Below, piece by piece: positions 44,530 to 56,139 of a DNA stretch of 64,000 nucleotides (its first letter is position 1; every line of letters starts with the position of its first letter). Both the position numbers and the translations under genes were made by a program. This DNA comes from Pseudocercospora fijiensis CIRAD86 (Eukaryota; Ascomycota; Dothideomycetes; Mycosphaerellales; Mycosphaerellaceae): assembly GCF_000340215.1 (NCBI RefSeq), contig NW_006921542.1, forward strand, positions 1,280-65,279, read 5' to 3'. Below the pieces are notes generated by a model. The model ran no database searches. It was given only the letters and a program-made list of their open reading frames with translations, and had not been told where the DNA came from.

Positions 44530-45950
44530 GTCAATATTTAGACTATTCTACCTACCGCTAAATTACTAGCTTAGCTGTTTCAGTCGTTTAATAGCGAACT
44601 TACTTATCGACAATTCTACCGGTACCTTTAGACCTACGAAGCGTAGCTGCTTTAGCTTGAGAACGAACGCTTATTAGCAGAGAAAGAGCGAGATAATATA
44701 GAAGTACGGGCTGTCGCTATAGAGGCCGCTGCTATAGCAGAAATTAATTAGATATAGACGCAGGCTAAGAATAACGTAAAGACTACGAATAACCGCACTA
44801 CGTACCTCTAGCAACAATAGCGGCAGGCTTAGGATAAAGTGGATCGCTTAAACAATATAATCCTAACCGTAGATAAGAGTAAGGGTCTCGGCTCGTAGTA
44901 GAAGCCCGACAAGTCTAAGAAGATGCTAGATCCCGACCCGTATAATAGTAATAGCAAGTCCGCATTGAAGACGTAGTTAATCGCCGTGTTCCTCAAGCTT
45001 ACCGCTAACGCTAACCGCTTTCCGACGCTATATTCGAAGCTCTCCTATATGTATAGCCGTCTCGGACCTAAAGCTCGTATCGTCCTAATTCCGTACGTTA
45101 AGATCGACCGAACAAACGACTAGCTACGTATTACATTTACACTCGACACTGTTGCTGCCTTCGAGAAGGTCCTAATAGAGGCGTTTAGCGATACTAACGA
45201 GGAAGGCACTACCTTAGCAAAGATAAGGAGCTTGAAGCAAGGAGGCAAGGACTTCGTATACTATAGGGCGGAGTTCAATACACTTAATACTATCGTAGGT
45301 TACGACGGGTTAGCTCGTAAGGAGCAATTCCGTACTAGTCTAAGCGAAGAACTACGCGACGAGTAGGCTCGCTAGTAGGACGCAGATCTACTTAACTTCG
45401 AAGAAGTCTATAAGCGCTTAGAAGCACTCGATTATTCTATCCGCAAGCGCAAGGCTGAAGTTAAGACTTCCGGCACGACGTATAGTGCGTTCAGTCCTAG
45501 CGCTACTACTAGTAACAATAACAGTAACAATAAAGCTAACGCCGTAGGTTCCTCTCGTCCTGCCTCCGCTCCTTAGACCTAGCAGTCTTCTAACCCTTAG
45601 CGCCGACTATCTACTATACCGGCTTAGCCTACTTCTAGCTCTACGCCGCTAAATACCTCTAACGGCGGTAACGCGATAGACCTCTCGGTAATAAACAACG
45701 GCAATAGCAACAAGCGCGCGCCTTTAATACAAGAACAGCGTAAAGAGCGCCGTCGCCTAAACCTCTATAGTTACTACGGAGAGGGCGGCTACTAGAAGAG
45801 TAGCTATCCTAACACTCGTAAAGGCCGTACTAATCGCGGAGCCAATATCTTAGCTATAGCGGCTAGAAATGCTCCTGCCGACGCTACTACGACCGACAAC
45901 AACCCTTTAAGCTCTCGGCAGTAGGAAAACTCTTAGTCTCTAAGTTAAGT
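44530..45950 (+). pseudogene. Gypsy C gag
   Basis: Capsid region: LKLTANANRFPTLYSKLSY, SRLGPKARIV and, after a variable stretch, LIEAFSDTNEEGTTLAKI then LKQGGKDFVYYRAEF (about 44990-45280). This is the gag pattern of fungal Gypsy elements. The nucleocapsid knuckle at about 45763-45810 reads YSYYGEGGY.KSSY: all three Cys and the His are now Tyr. Between lie coiled-coil and Ala-rich stretches. Stops are mainly TAG. Confidence 0.82.
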
Positions 45951-46149
45951 CGCTCTTAGAGACCTCTTATCGACAGTTAACAAACTACAGTCTAGCAACT
46001 AGTCTAGACTACAGTCTACGTGCCTTCATTAGTCTAGCGTTTAGCATTGTAGCATTAATAGAGATACCTATACAAGCATAATTACGACACTTACGACCTT
46101 AGAAACAAAGATACACTTCGTATTAGCTCGTTAGCCCTAAAGGCGGAGC

Positions 46150-49100
46150 CTTTCATTCGCTCTAACGAAGAGTATTTAGTATTACCCTATACTATATATA
46201 CAGACTCCGTAGCTTATAAAACACATAGCATAGTCGACTGTAGTTGTACTAGACACTCTTTTATAGACTTTAACTTCGCGCAATCTTCTTAGCTCCCTAT
46301 TACTAAGCTCGCAACGCCTCGTTAACTCGAAGCCTTTAATAGGACCTCTGTCCCTAACGTTACTTACGTTGCTAAGGGTACGCTTAATATCCTTAGGTAC
46401 CGTAAGTATATCTACTTCTTCCTTACTAAGCTCGGTTACTACCCTATTATATTAGGTAAGCCGTAGCTTAAGCAACATAACCCTCGTATTAGATAGTGTA
46501 ACGACACTGTCCTATTCGACTTAGAATACTGTAAGGAATACTATAACGAGCACTACGCGATAGTTAGGGTAACCGGAGTTACTCCTAACGAGGACTTGCC
46601 TTAAACTACGAGTATAGATACGACTACTAACTAATCCCTAATGCTCTCGAGATTGGAGTTAGAAATAATAGATCATCGAGAATACCGAGATACGCGTAAC
46701 AGACCTACGAGACCTAATCGTTCGCCTCCGCCCTTACCTACCCTTAAGCAACGCTAGTCGTAGGCAGGAGGGCATAATGCTAACGTGCGATACGACACCG
46801 CGAATTTACTCCCTTCGACCCTGATACGGCTACCGATACGGCCTTCAACTATAGCGACTATTCGCAAAGCGCAGTCTATAGGCATCTGTGCTATTAGCGC
46901 CGCGCTATTTAACACTCTGTCTAACTAGAAAGGTTGCCTAATATTCGCTGCTTTACTCCGCGACGTTAAATAAGCTATTGCTATTAAAAAGAACATTAAT
47001 CTAGCTACTAAGCTGCCGAAGCACCTATACCGTTACCTCGCTACGTTCTCTAAGCAAGACGCTTCTAGCTTGCCTCCGCACCGAGCCTACGATTATAAGA
47101 TTAAGACAATAGCGGAGCCGCGCTATAGCCCTCTATATTCTATATTATACGAGGAGTTAGAGGTCTTACGTAACTACTTAAAGGACAATCTTAAGAAGGG
47201 ATTTATCCGCGTCTCTTCGTCTCTAGCGTCGTTACCGGTGCTTTTCGTTAAGAAGCTAGGGGGTAGTCTACGGTTCTGTATAGACTATAGGCGGTTAAAT
47301 GAGATAACCGTAAAGAACAGGTATCCGATTCTACTTATTTAGGAGACCTTGTCGAGGTTAAGTAAGGCTAAATACTATACAAAGCTAGATATTATCTCCG
47401 CGTTCAACCGGCTTCGTATTGCTAAAGGGCACGAATAGAAGACAGCTTTTAAGACGCGCTATAGTCTATACGAGTACCTAGTTATGCTATTCGGGTTAGC
47501 TAACGCACCCTCGTCCTTTTAGAATTATATTAACGACACTCTAGCACCGTTTCTCGACGTATTCTATATAGCCTACCTCGACGACGTATTAATCTACTCG
47601 GACAGCCTAGAAGAACACCGAATCTACGTAGACCGCGTGCTTATAGCACTAGGGCAAGCCGGTCTATATTGCGATATCTCTAAGAGTGAATTCGAAGTGT
47701 AGGAAGTTAAGTACCTAGGCCTAATCGTAACGACCGAAGGCATTAAGATAGATCCTAAGAAGGTTAATGCCGTACGCAATTAGCCCAAACCTACTAATAT
47801 AAAAGACGTACAGGCCTTCCTTAGGTTCGCTAACTTCTATCGGCGCTTTATTGCTAACTTCTCGAGATTAGTACGCCCTCTAACCGAGCTTACGAAGAAA
47901 GATGCTAAGCAGCACTTCGTATAGATAGACTCCTACTAAAGAGCCTTTAACGCTTTAAAAGCCGCGTTCTCTTAATAGCCGATCCTAGCGTACTACGATC
48001 CTTCCCTTCTAATTATAATTAAAACCGATGCTTCCGACTATATTACCGCTAGTGTAATGTCTTAATAGTACGCTACAACTGCCGCTTAGAAGCCGGTCGC
48101 ATACTTCTCGACTAAAATGAGCCCTACTAAATGCAACTATAAGATTTACGACAAGGAACTGCTAGTAATCGTTTAGGCCTTTAAACACTAGCGAAGCGAG
48201 CTTAAGGGCTATCTAGAGCCTATACGAGTCTTAACCGATTATAAGAATCTCGAATACTATATAACGACTAAGCAGTTAAGCCGTCGTTAAGCCCGTTAGA
48301 GCGAGTTCTTAAGTCGCTTCTGTTTCTAGATTACGTATCGAGCTAGCAAGCTCGGTATTAAACCTAATAGCCTTACCCGGAGATTAGCAGACCTGCTACG
48401 TTAAGGCGACACTTCCGACGCACGTATCGCGGCATAGAACTAACTTATACTAAAGCCGGAAAATATTAACCTAGCTTTAAGGCTTTCCGCTATAACATTC
48501 GATAGCAAACCTTTGTTCGACGACATCGTACGAGCTAGTGCCGAAGACAAGCAAGTAGCTCGTATAAAGACGTGCCTTTAAGAGCGGACTGCTCCCCTTA
48601 AGTCCGACGGGTCGCTCTACTATATGTCGCCCTCCGAGTATAAATTCGTCTCCGACTTGCTTTACTATCGTACTAACTTGTACGTACTAGACATATACTA
48701 ACTCCGTATACGCATTATCGAGGCCTGCTACACACACCCTATTACTAGATACCCTAGTAGGGAGCATACCTATAAGCTAATTAGTCGACACTACTACTAG
48801 CCTAAGCTCCGATAGGACATAGCACGATATCTGTCTTATTGCTATACCTGCCGAAGGACGCATAGTAATCGGCAACGTAAATATAGGCTGCTACGACTAT
48901 TGCCTATTCCCGCGTATCGCTAGTAGCACATTACTATCGATCTAGTTATAGGGCTTCCAATGTCGCCCTTAGGGCATAATACGATCCTTGTAGTCGTTAA
49001 CCGCTTAACTAAGATGCGCCACCTTATAGCAATAACTAAGAGATAGACTACCGTAGCGGATATAGCTAAAGTCTTCCTCGACCGTATATAGAAACACTAC

Positions 49101-50000
49101 GGGTTTCCGTAGACGATTACCTCCGACCGCGGCCCTTAATTTGTGTCTTAATTCTAGCGTACGTTCTATAAGTTAAGCTATATAGATCTACAACTCTCGA
49201 CAGCTAGGTACCCGTAAACAGATAGCTAAACCGAGAGGTTTAACTTAACGACTAAAGCCTATCTCCGCGCCTATATTAATTATACTAGTAACGATTAGGT
49301 TAGCTAGCTCCCTATAGCTAAGTTCGCAGGCAATAACTAGAGGTTAGATACAATCGGAATGTCCCTATTCTACGTATACTATAGTTATAACCCGCGTATA
49401 GGTATCGAGCTAGATAATACCGGAAATGACGAGAGCGACGATAACGGAGCCTAATTTATTAAACACATCTACGAAGTCGAAGAACAAGCCTCCCGCTACC
49501 TCCGTTAGGCTTAAGCTAAAATAGAGCGTACCGCTAATAAAGGACGAAGACCGCACCCTATATATAAAGTTAGAGATAAAGTGTTCTTGTCCCTTAAAGG
49601 CATAAATACTAAACGCAACCCTAAACTCGAATAGCGCAAAGTAGGCCTATTCCGTATTACGAAGATCGTCTTACCCTATGCCTACAAACTCGAGTTGCTA
49701 CTATTAATAAAGATCTACGATGTCTTCTACGCCTCGTTGTTGTTACCGTTGCCTACTTCCGCTCCGCTACTAGGCTAAGATAACGACGTCCCGCCGCCTA
49801 TTGAAATCGATAGAGAGATAGAATACAAAGTTAAAGGTATTATAGATTCTCGGTAGTTTAGTAAGAGAAAGAACAAGAAGGGCAAGGGCCGCGCCTATAC
49901 TAGCGTGTTTAAATACAAGGTGTTGTAGCTTAGCTATAATAAGAGCGAGGCTTCTTAGACAATAGTAGATAATATCGCGTATACGACCGAGGCGGTCGCT
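46150..50000 (+). pseudogene. Gypsy C pol: protease, RT, RNase H, integrase, chromodomain
   Basis: In order: retropepsin with VDCSCTRHSFID (about 46228-46265), where the DCG-type motif has Gly to Ser; RT with an open 90-codon stretch at 47070-47342 containing the [13 protein letters not shown] and [10 protein letters not shown] blocks, and YLDD with VLIYSDS near 47575; RNase H with TDASDY near 48025; integrase from about 48600; and a chromodomain-like end (YKVKGIID, then VANFYARYPYKPR, near 49820-50030). Most RT catalytic residues are intact by sequence; stops and the protease change make it inactive. Confidence 0.88.
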
Positions 50001-50131
50001 AACTTCTACGCGCGCTATCCTTATAAGCCGCGGCTAGGAGACAATAACCTACCTACCCTGCCCTCGGATACGACAACTTATATTACTGCTATCGCCGCTA
50101 CTGTCGCTGTCGCTGCGAAGGAGGGGGGTAG

Positions 50132-50302
50132 TGTTACGGATAGGCTAGAAGCTAGCCCTCTATAGCCAGGTCTTAGCATTGATGCCTCAGGCATCAACTT
50201 GATATACCCAACTTCCGCGTTTACGAGAGAACTTCCCTCTCTACGCTTCGACAACTATAGCTAGCGACTAATATTATTCATTCACTTACTCGTTCCTTAA
50301 CA
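50132..50302 (+). repeat. Gypsy C right LTR
   Basis: 171 bp, as the left LTR, with the same palindrome; followed by GGGAA. Confidence 0.93.
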
Positions 50303-50307
50303 GGGAA

Positions 50308-51015
50308 ATAGTAATATTAATAGTAATAGTAAAATAGTAAATACTATTCTACTACTATAGTAGTTTTTCTACCTATTCTAAGCTATAGAATTACTTTATA
50401 AGTATAATATACTATATAATATACTATAATATATTTAAGGATAGTCTAATATTAATAGTAGAAATATATATTACTATAGTATAGTATAGTAGCGGCTACT
50501 ACTAGTCGCTATAGTCGATAATATATATACAATAGTATAGCAGCGGCTACTATTAGCCGCTATAGTTACTATTATCTAGTAAGGGCAGGTATGCTTATAT
50601 AGGCAGTCTTTCTAATAGCTAGATAGAGCCGTTGTCTATTTTATACTATATAATCGTTACAATCCTATTATATTATAGCCGTATACTTAATATATGTCTT
50701 TTATATTTATACTAGCTATAGGATTACTTATATAGTACTCTAGACTATGTAGATATTTACAGTATAATATAGGTATAAAGGATTAACAGTATCTACCTAA
50801 ATAAAGAAACTACTATAATAACAATAATATAATACCGGTACTCTTATAGAAAGTATCTAATAGACTATAATTACTTAATGTTTCTTTATAATATAGTTAT
50901 CCTATAATCTAAGTCTAGATTATAATAGAATTGAAAGCAATTTACACAAAGAAAACCCTTTAATACCCTTTACTCCTACTACTATATATAATACTACTAT
51001 ACTTAGATAGCTAAG
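50308..51015. other. AT-rich spacer with twin hairpins
   Basis: Two inverted repeats of the same core, AGCGGCTACTACTAGTCGCT (50491-50510) and AGCGGCTACTATTAGCCGCT (50542-50561), sit 51 bases apart. The second pairs perfectly over 8 bases. No coding sequence seen. Confidence 0.6.
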
Positions 51016-51019
51016 ACTA

Positions 51020-51890
51020 GGCTAGTTAGCCTAGTCTAAGTCTATATCTCTATCGGCTATCTCCTCCGAGTCCTTACTATCTTCCTTACTACTATCTAAC
51101 TCGATACTGTCTCTAGTACTAAGAATCTCTTCTGTAGTACTGTAGCTTAGAGATTCAATCTCCTCCTTTAAGGCCGTACTTAAGTAGGCCTCTATAAGAA
51201 TCTTTTCCCCCTCTTTATACTCTAAATTAAAGAAGTTAAGTCTACTAAGAAAGTAGATATCGTCGTAGATCTCCGTATAGAGATAGGTATCTCTAGCCGA
51301 CTCGATACTAGTACTAATAGTAGTATAGTTCTTAGGGGATACTATACTACTATCTAGAAATAGTCGAATAAAACCTATAATATCTATTAGTATAGAGATA
51401 TTACTAGATCTTAAGGCTAGTATATAATACTTACTATAGTCTTAAAAGTATAGCGAGTATCTTAGAATATAACGCGTAAGGTATTCGATGCTAGAAACGA
51501 TATCGTTATCGTTTAAAGAGTCGATATAAGCTCGAATATCTAGCCGAGAATTAAACTCGTCTAAATTATCGATAGAGAGTATAAAAGCTAAAAACTATTA
51601 GTATAATACGTTAGGTTAGTATATTAGGGTATAATACCTTTAATCCTCTTATATCCATAATATCGTACTGCTTAATACGCTTAATAGAGTAGGTAATCCG
51701 AAGTCGATTTAGATATTCGACGATTTCTTTATTTCCTTTAGCTCTATTCCTTAGTAAGCTATTAATAACAGCTCTAATAGTTTTGTCTATGCGGCTAGAC
51801 GCTACTATCTGACTCTTATTAATAAACTTATTAATAAAAGTAATAGAAGTTAAGGTATCGTCGACGTTATATATTCTAATAATAATAAAA
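51020..51890 (-). pseudogene. Unidentified minus-strand gene, RIP-mutated
   Basis: I do not recognise the family. The minus strand reads about 280 codons in two frames with few stops. It starts near 51890 with LTSITFINKFINKSQIVAS, continues with helical SRIDKTIRAVINSLL and EIVEYLNRLRITYSIK, and after a shift near 51600 becomes acidic and Ser/Asp/Glu-rich (IEYLTRYIL; EEIESLSYSTTEEILSTRDS). The stop is near 51020. The upstream region repeats that of the gene at 53400-53825, so the two were probably parts of one unit or co-regulated. Confidence 0.45.
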
Positions 51891-51894
51891 TTAG

Positions 51895-52372
51895 TATATT
51901 ACTAAGTAAGTAGTTTTTTTTTATTCTAGTAGACTTACTTCGTATTATAGTAGTAGTCTACTATTGAATAGACGTCTTATAGGATTATAGCGTAGTAGAG
52001 AGTAGCGTAGTTAGTTATAGTCTCGTATACTAAAGTAGTGTAGAAAGAAGAAAGATCTTTAGAAAGCAAAGAACGAAGTATATATATTACTCTCTCCTTT
52101 TCAATTAAGGTTTATATATAGTAATATAACTATATTTAGTTAATAAATTCTCATAATGTATTTAAATGAATTTATTTATTTATAATAGTATCTTAGAATA
52201 ACAGAATAATATACTATTTTAGAATAAGTATATTCTATTATTCTATTATTCTAATATACTACTATAGATCAATGAATGAATTTCAATGTACTATTATATG
52301 ATTGTTACTATATATAGTTATAAGATTGTATATAAACCTTAATTCAAGCAGAGAGAGAGTAATATATATTAT
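51895..52372. repeat. ~480-bp direct repeat, copy 1, upstream of the 51020-51890 gene
   Basis: Shares long blocks with 53832-54318 in the same order, for example GACGTCTTRTARGA, TAGCGTAGTAGAGAGTAGCGTAG, CGAAGTATATATATTACTC and AACCTTAATTCAAG. Differences are mostly transitions and small indels. A weaker relative lies near 52780-52860. Confidence 0.8.
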
Positions 52373-53395
52373 ATATACTCGCCTTCGCTCTTCCTAAGTT
52401 TGATTTCTTTCTCTATAATTCGATAGTGTATTTTTTATACTGTCTTAGCTTTTAAAATATATTTTCTACTCTAAAGAAGTTAGAGTACCTTACGGAAAAA
52501 AATACAAGTAACAATAAACAATTCGACTACTAATCTACAGATTACATAACATACTCTAGTAAATAATTAAATTCTTCGAAAAAGTTAAGAATTTTTCTAT
52601 AAGCATTTTTTAAAAAAAGGAAGTATATTGTAATATACTTGCTATATTATTAAGAGATAGCATAATAATACAATAACTTTATTCTAGAACAAATAAATAT
52701 ATTGATTCGAGAATAATATAGTATTATATTTTTCTAAGATACTATTATAAATTAATATATCTATTATTAAAATATACCATTATACTTTTAGTACCGTCTA
52801 TATAGTTATAATATTATATATAATTCTTAATTAATAAAAAGAGCGTAATTTATATCTATAGCTTCGCTTTACGTAGTTTAAATTAAAAGAATTCTTAGGG
52901 TTTCTAACATCTAAGACTTTTATATTATATTCTATACCCTAAAGAAATTATAGTACTAATAGAAACAATTGAAGTACTAATCTATAAAGTATATAGTATA
53001 CTAGAATAAATAATTTATTATATACAACCTTAGAAAAAAAAACTAGCTATAGGATGTTTTCTTATAAAATAATATTATATACCTATTATAAAAACAAAAA
53101 CCATAATAATATAATAACTTTATACTATACTAGTTCCAGAATTTATTCTATAATAATATAATACCTATATTATATTATCTGATTATATAAGTATTAATAT
53201 ATATTCTATTAGAATATTAGTCTCTCCTATTAGTTATAGTTGAAAAATGTATTTAGAGAACTAGTTGTCTATATCTTCTCTATAGAAGATTAGTAGTAAA
53301 GAACAGAATAATTAATCTGCTAATATAAATATATATTAGTATAATTAGTTTCTAAAGTATCTATTTAGAAATTCGATATATATCCTTAGTATAGT
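52373..53395. other. AT-rich region with diverged repeats, no gene seen
   Basis: The segments 52400-52620 and 52880-53050 resemble each other (a TCTAAAGAA..TTA block, then ACAATT.GACTACTAATCTA) but weakly. No open frame or motif identified. Confidence 0.4.
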
Positions 53396-53399
53396 AGTC

Positions 53400-53825
53400 T
53401 GTATAGCCTTGAAGCTTAGGTAGCCTAATTTTAGCGTATTAGTTTTACTAATATTAGTATATTTTTTGTAAACCCTTACCGAAATCCGTCTAGGCTAAAT
53501 TCTTCTTTTTAGGATAGATTATCGTTTTTGCCTTCTTTCTAGGAATAAATATAGAAGTTTCCTTTTTTAGCCTTCGACTAAATGGCTTAAATATCTGAGT
53601 CCTATTATAAGGATCTTAATGTATAGCGCCGCCCTTTGCTGCTTGTCTAATTTGCTTAAATGGTTCTATAAAAATAATAAAATGTTAGTAAAGTAGATAT
53701 AGTAATTTAAATAAACCTATAGACTTACGGCCGGTTTTCGGATTTATAGTAATTTTCCTAGGCGTTATATTTATAGCATTAGGGTCGCCCTTTGGAAATA
53801 GTACGATAGAGCTAGTAGTAGACAT
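53400..53825 (-). pseudogene. Unidentified minus-strand gene with a canonical intron
   Basis: ATG (complement 53823-53825) opens MSTTSSIVLFPKGDPNAI, then ITPRKITINPKTGR. There follows an intron of about 60 bases with donor GTAAGT, branch site TACTAAC and acceptor TTTTTATAG (complement of about 53730-53670). Exon 2 is basic: EPFKQIRQAAKGGAI, FKPFSRRLKKET, IFIPRKKAKTIIYPKKK. The splice keeps the frame. The Lys/Arg-rich end suggests a nuclear or nucleic-acid-binding protein, but I recognise no domain. Few RIP stops. Confidence 0.45.
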
Positions 53826-53831
53826 TCTAAT

Positions 53832-54318
53832 ACAAATAAAATAAGTATATTACGAAGGAAGTAGTTTTGTTTTAATATTAGTAGACCTACTTCGTATTAT
53901 AGTAGTAGTGTACTAGTAAATAGACGTCTTGTAAGAGTATAGCGTAGTAGAGAGTAGCGTAGTTAGTTATAGTCTCGTATACTAAAGTAGTATAGAAAGA
54001 AGAAAAATCTCTAGTAGAAGGGAAAGGACGAAGTATATATATTACTCTTTCCTTTTTAATTAAGGTTTATATATAATGATATAACTATATTTAGTAAGAA
54101 AATATAATAATATATTTAAAAAAATTTATTTATCTATAATAGTATCTTAGAATAATAGAAAATATATTATTTTAGAATAAATATATTATATTCTAATATT
54201 ATTCTAATATACTATTATAAATAAATAAATGAATTCCAATATACTATTATATTATTATTACTATATATAGTTATAATATTGTATATAAACCTTAATTCAA
54301 GTAGAGAGAGAGCAATAT
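53832..54318. repeat. ~480-bp direct repeat, copy 2, upstream of the 53400-53825 gene
   Basis: See copy 1 at 51895-52372; the spacing between copies is about 1.94 kb. Each copy lies directly upstream of a minus-strand reading frame, consistent with a duplicated promoter region. Confidence 0.8.
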
Positions 54319-54539
54319 ATATACCCGCCTTCTGTATAGTTCCCTAGTATACTAGACTACTATCTACTATATAATATACTATATAAACTACTATACAATC
54401 TACTATATACTCTACTATATACTTACCTCTTATATACTACTAATATTAAAAAAAACTATTCTTTATTATTCTATTAGTCTTTATATATATAATATCCTAT
54501 AGCTAGGACAATCATAAATCTTAATAACTGTCTTAAACT

Positions 54540-55697
54540 GTTAAACACGGCTCCTAAATTTAATTTTAATACCCCGGACGCTAAATTACCGGCACTTAAA
54601 CACGCGCCGCCTCCTATTAGGGAACGGCTTTTTACTTATACTTTAGATCCCTATATTGAAAATAAAGTACGGACTTTTACGATTTCTAGTACTACGTGTA
54701 ATTATATCTATAGGAATAGAACCTAGCCTTTTAATACGAGTAATCTATATAACTACTATAGTCAAAAACATAAAGATATAGTTACGTCTAAGGATTCCGA
54801 TTATAATAGCGATAGTAACGATAATAATACTTTTAATGATAGTTAGACTACTTTAGATAAGCATCTAAGTATAGAGACAATACATAATCTTAGAAAGCGA
54901 AAGGTTTATAGTTTATTTAATACCGAAGAATTTACGAGATTACTATTACTATTTATAATCAATAATAGCGAGCCGTTTACTATAGTTCAAAGTAAGAGGT
55001 TTTTTCACTTGCTAAATTATTTAAATAGTAAAATAGACGAGCTACCTTCTAGATATCTTATTACTAAAGCTTTTGATACTTTTTATAATAACGAAATTAA
55101 GAAATATATACGAATTGTAAATAGAAATACTAGTAGATTCTCGTTAGCCTTCGACAAATAGAACTCTCCTAATAATAGTAACAATTATTTAGGTATTACC
55201 TTACATTTCATAAATAAAAGATTTAAATTAGAGAGTTATTTAATCGGATTCGAAGTATTAAATAGCGCTACGTCCTATAGCGGAGCTTTTCTGTTTAAAG
55301 AATTAGATAGCCTACTTTAATAATATAGTATTAGAAATAGAATCCTAGGAGTAACTAGGGATAACGCTAGCCCTATTAATACCTTGGTTTCATAAATTAA
55401 ATCTAAATATAAATAGCAACAGGGCAATTATATCGCAGATATAAGATGCGTAGTATATATTATTAATTTAATAAGTAACTCTATTCTATTATATTGCTTT
55501 TTTATACCTAATATAAGCAAAGTCTTTATAAATACTATAGATAATATAGTTAGAAATAATCCGACTTATTCTTTTACTTCTAGTATAAAAATACTACCTA
55601 ATAACTTACGAAAGATTATTAGGTCTTTTAAACAAATCACTTTCTAAAAAACACATTTAGTCGAGTAGTAAACGAGAATAAAACGCTATATAATACT
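54540..55697 (+). pseudogene. hAT2 transposase, N-terminal and central part
   Basis: A frame with few stops gives: a BED-finger-like region (TCNYIYRN, then SNLYNYYSQKHKD, with former Cys/His as Tyr, about 54690-54770); an acidic linker; the RLLLLFIINNSEPFTIV block typical of hAT enzymes; RYLITKAFDTFY; SLAFDK.NSPN (former DxWTSPN); LGITLHFIN; YLIGFEVL; and RDNASPIN (former TTDNASNN, near 55355). Sequence is cut at 55697 by the LTR of Gypsy B, and the C-terminal half is not in the window. It is less RIP-mutated than hAT1 and from a different family. 54330-54540 upstream is AT-rich with no feature. Confidence 0.85.
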
Positions 55698-56041
55698 TGT
55701 TACGGATCTGATTGGTTAGAGTCCTTACATAATCTTAGAGCGACGCTAAGACTAGCGGGCTAAGCTATCGCTCTATCTTATAGAGCGATAGGAGCGGTCG
55801 AGAGCGATAGCGTCGCTTACGTCGCTTACGACTATAGACAAGATGTCTCTTTTATATTTAGGAACGCCGGAATGCCCTTATAGCTCGAGGCGTTTAACTT
55901 ATATTACCTACTTACTAATTGGAATTACCTTTATACTAATTATTCTGTCTTAGCCTCCCGCTTGTATTAGTCTCTCTAAAGAAGCCTCGGCTTGTACGTA
56001 ATAAGAAGTCACCTAACGATCTGTCGCGAGTAACCGTAACA
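55698..56041 (+). repeat. Gypsy B left LTR
   Basis: 344 bp, TGTTACGGATCT to CCGTAACA; retains the TG start that both Gypsy A LTRs have lost. A 2-bp deletion accounts for the length difference. Confidence 0.92.
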
Positions 56042-56139
56042 CTTTAAACGCCCTTAGGATAAGCGCCTTATTACAAGTCGGAAGGGGAACTCCCGCCCCT
56101 AGCGAGATAGGCAGTACTCGACGTACTACCCCTAGTATT

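Larger units (their letters stand above)
44018..50302 (+). mobile_element. Gypsy C: complete chromovirus with short LTRs
   Basis: 171-bp LTRs (44018-44188; 50132-50302) starting TGTTACGG and ending TTAACA; the 5-bp target duplication GGGAA at 44013-44017 and 50303-50307. A polypurine tract (GAAGGAGGGGGGTA) precedes the right LTR. It holds gag, protease, RT, RNase H, integrase and chromodomain on the plus strand. RIP is moderate. This is a different family from Gypsy A/B and D. Confidence 0.95.
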
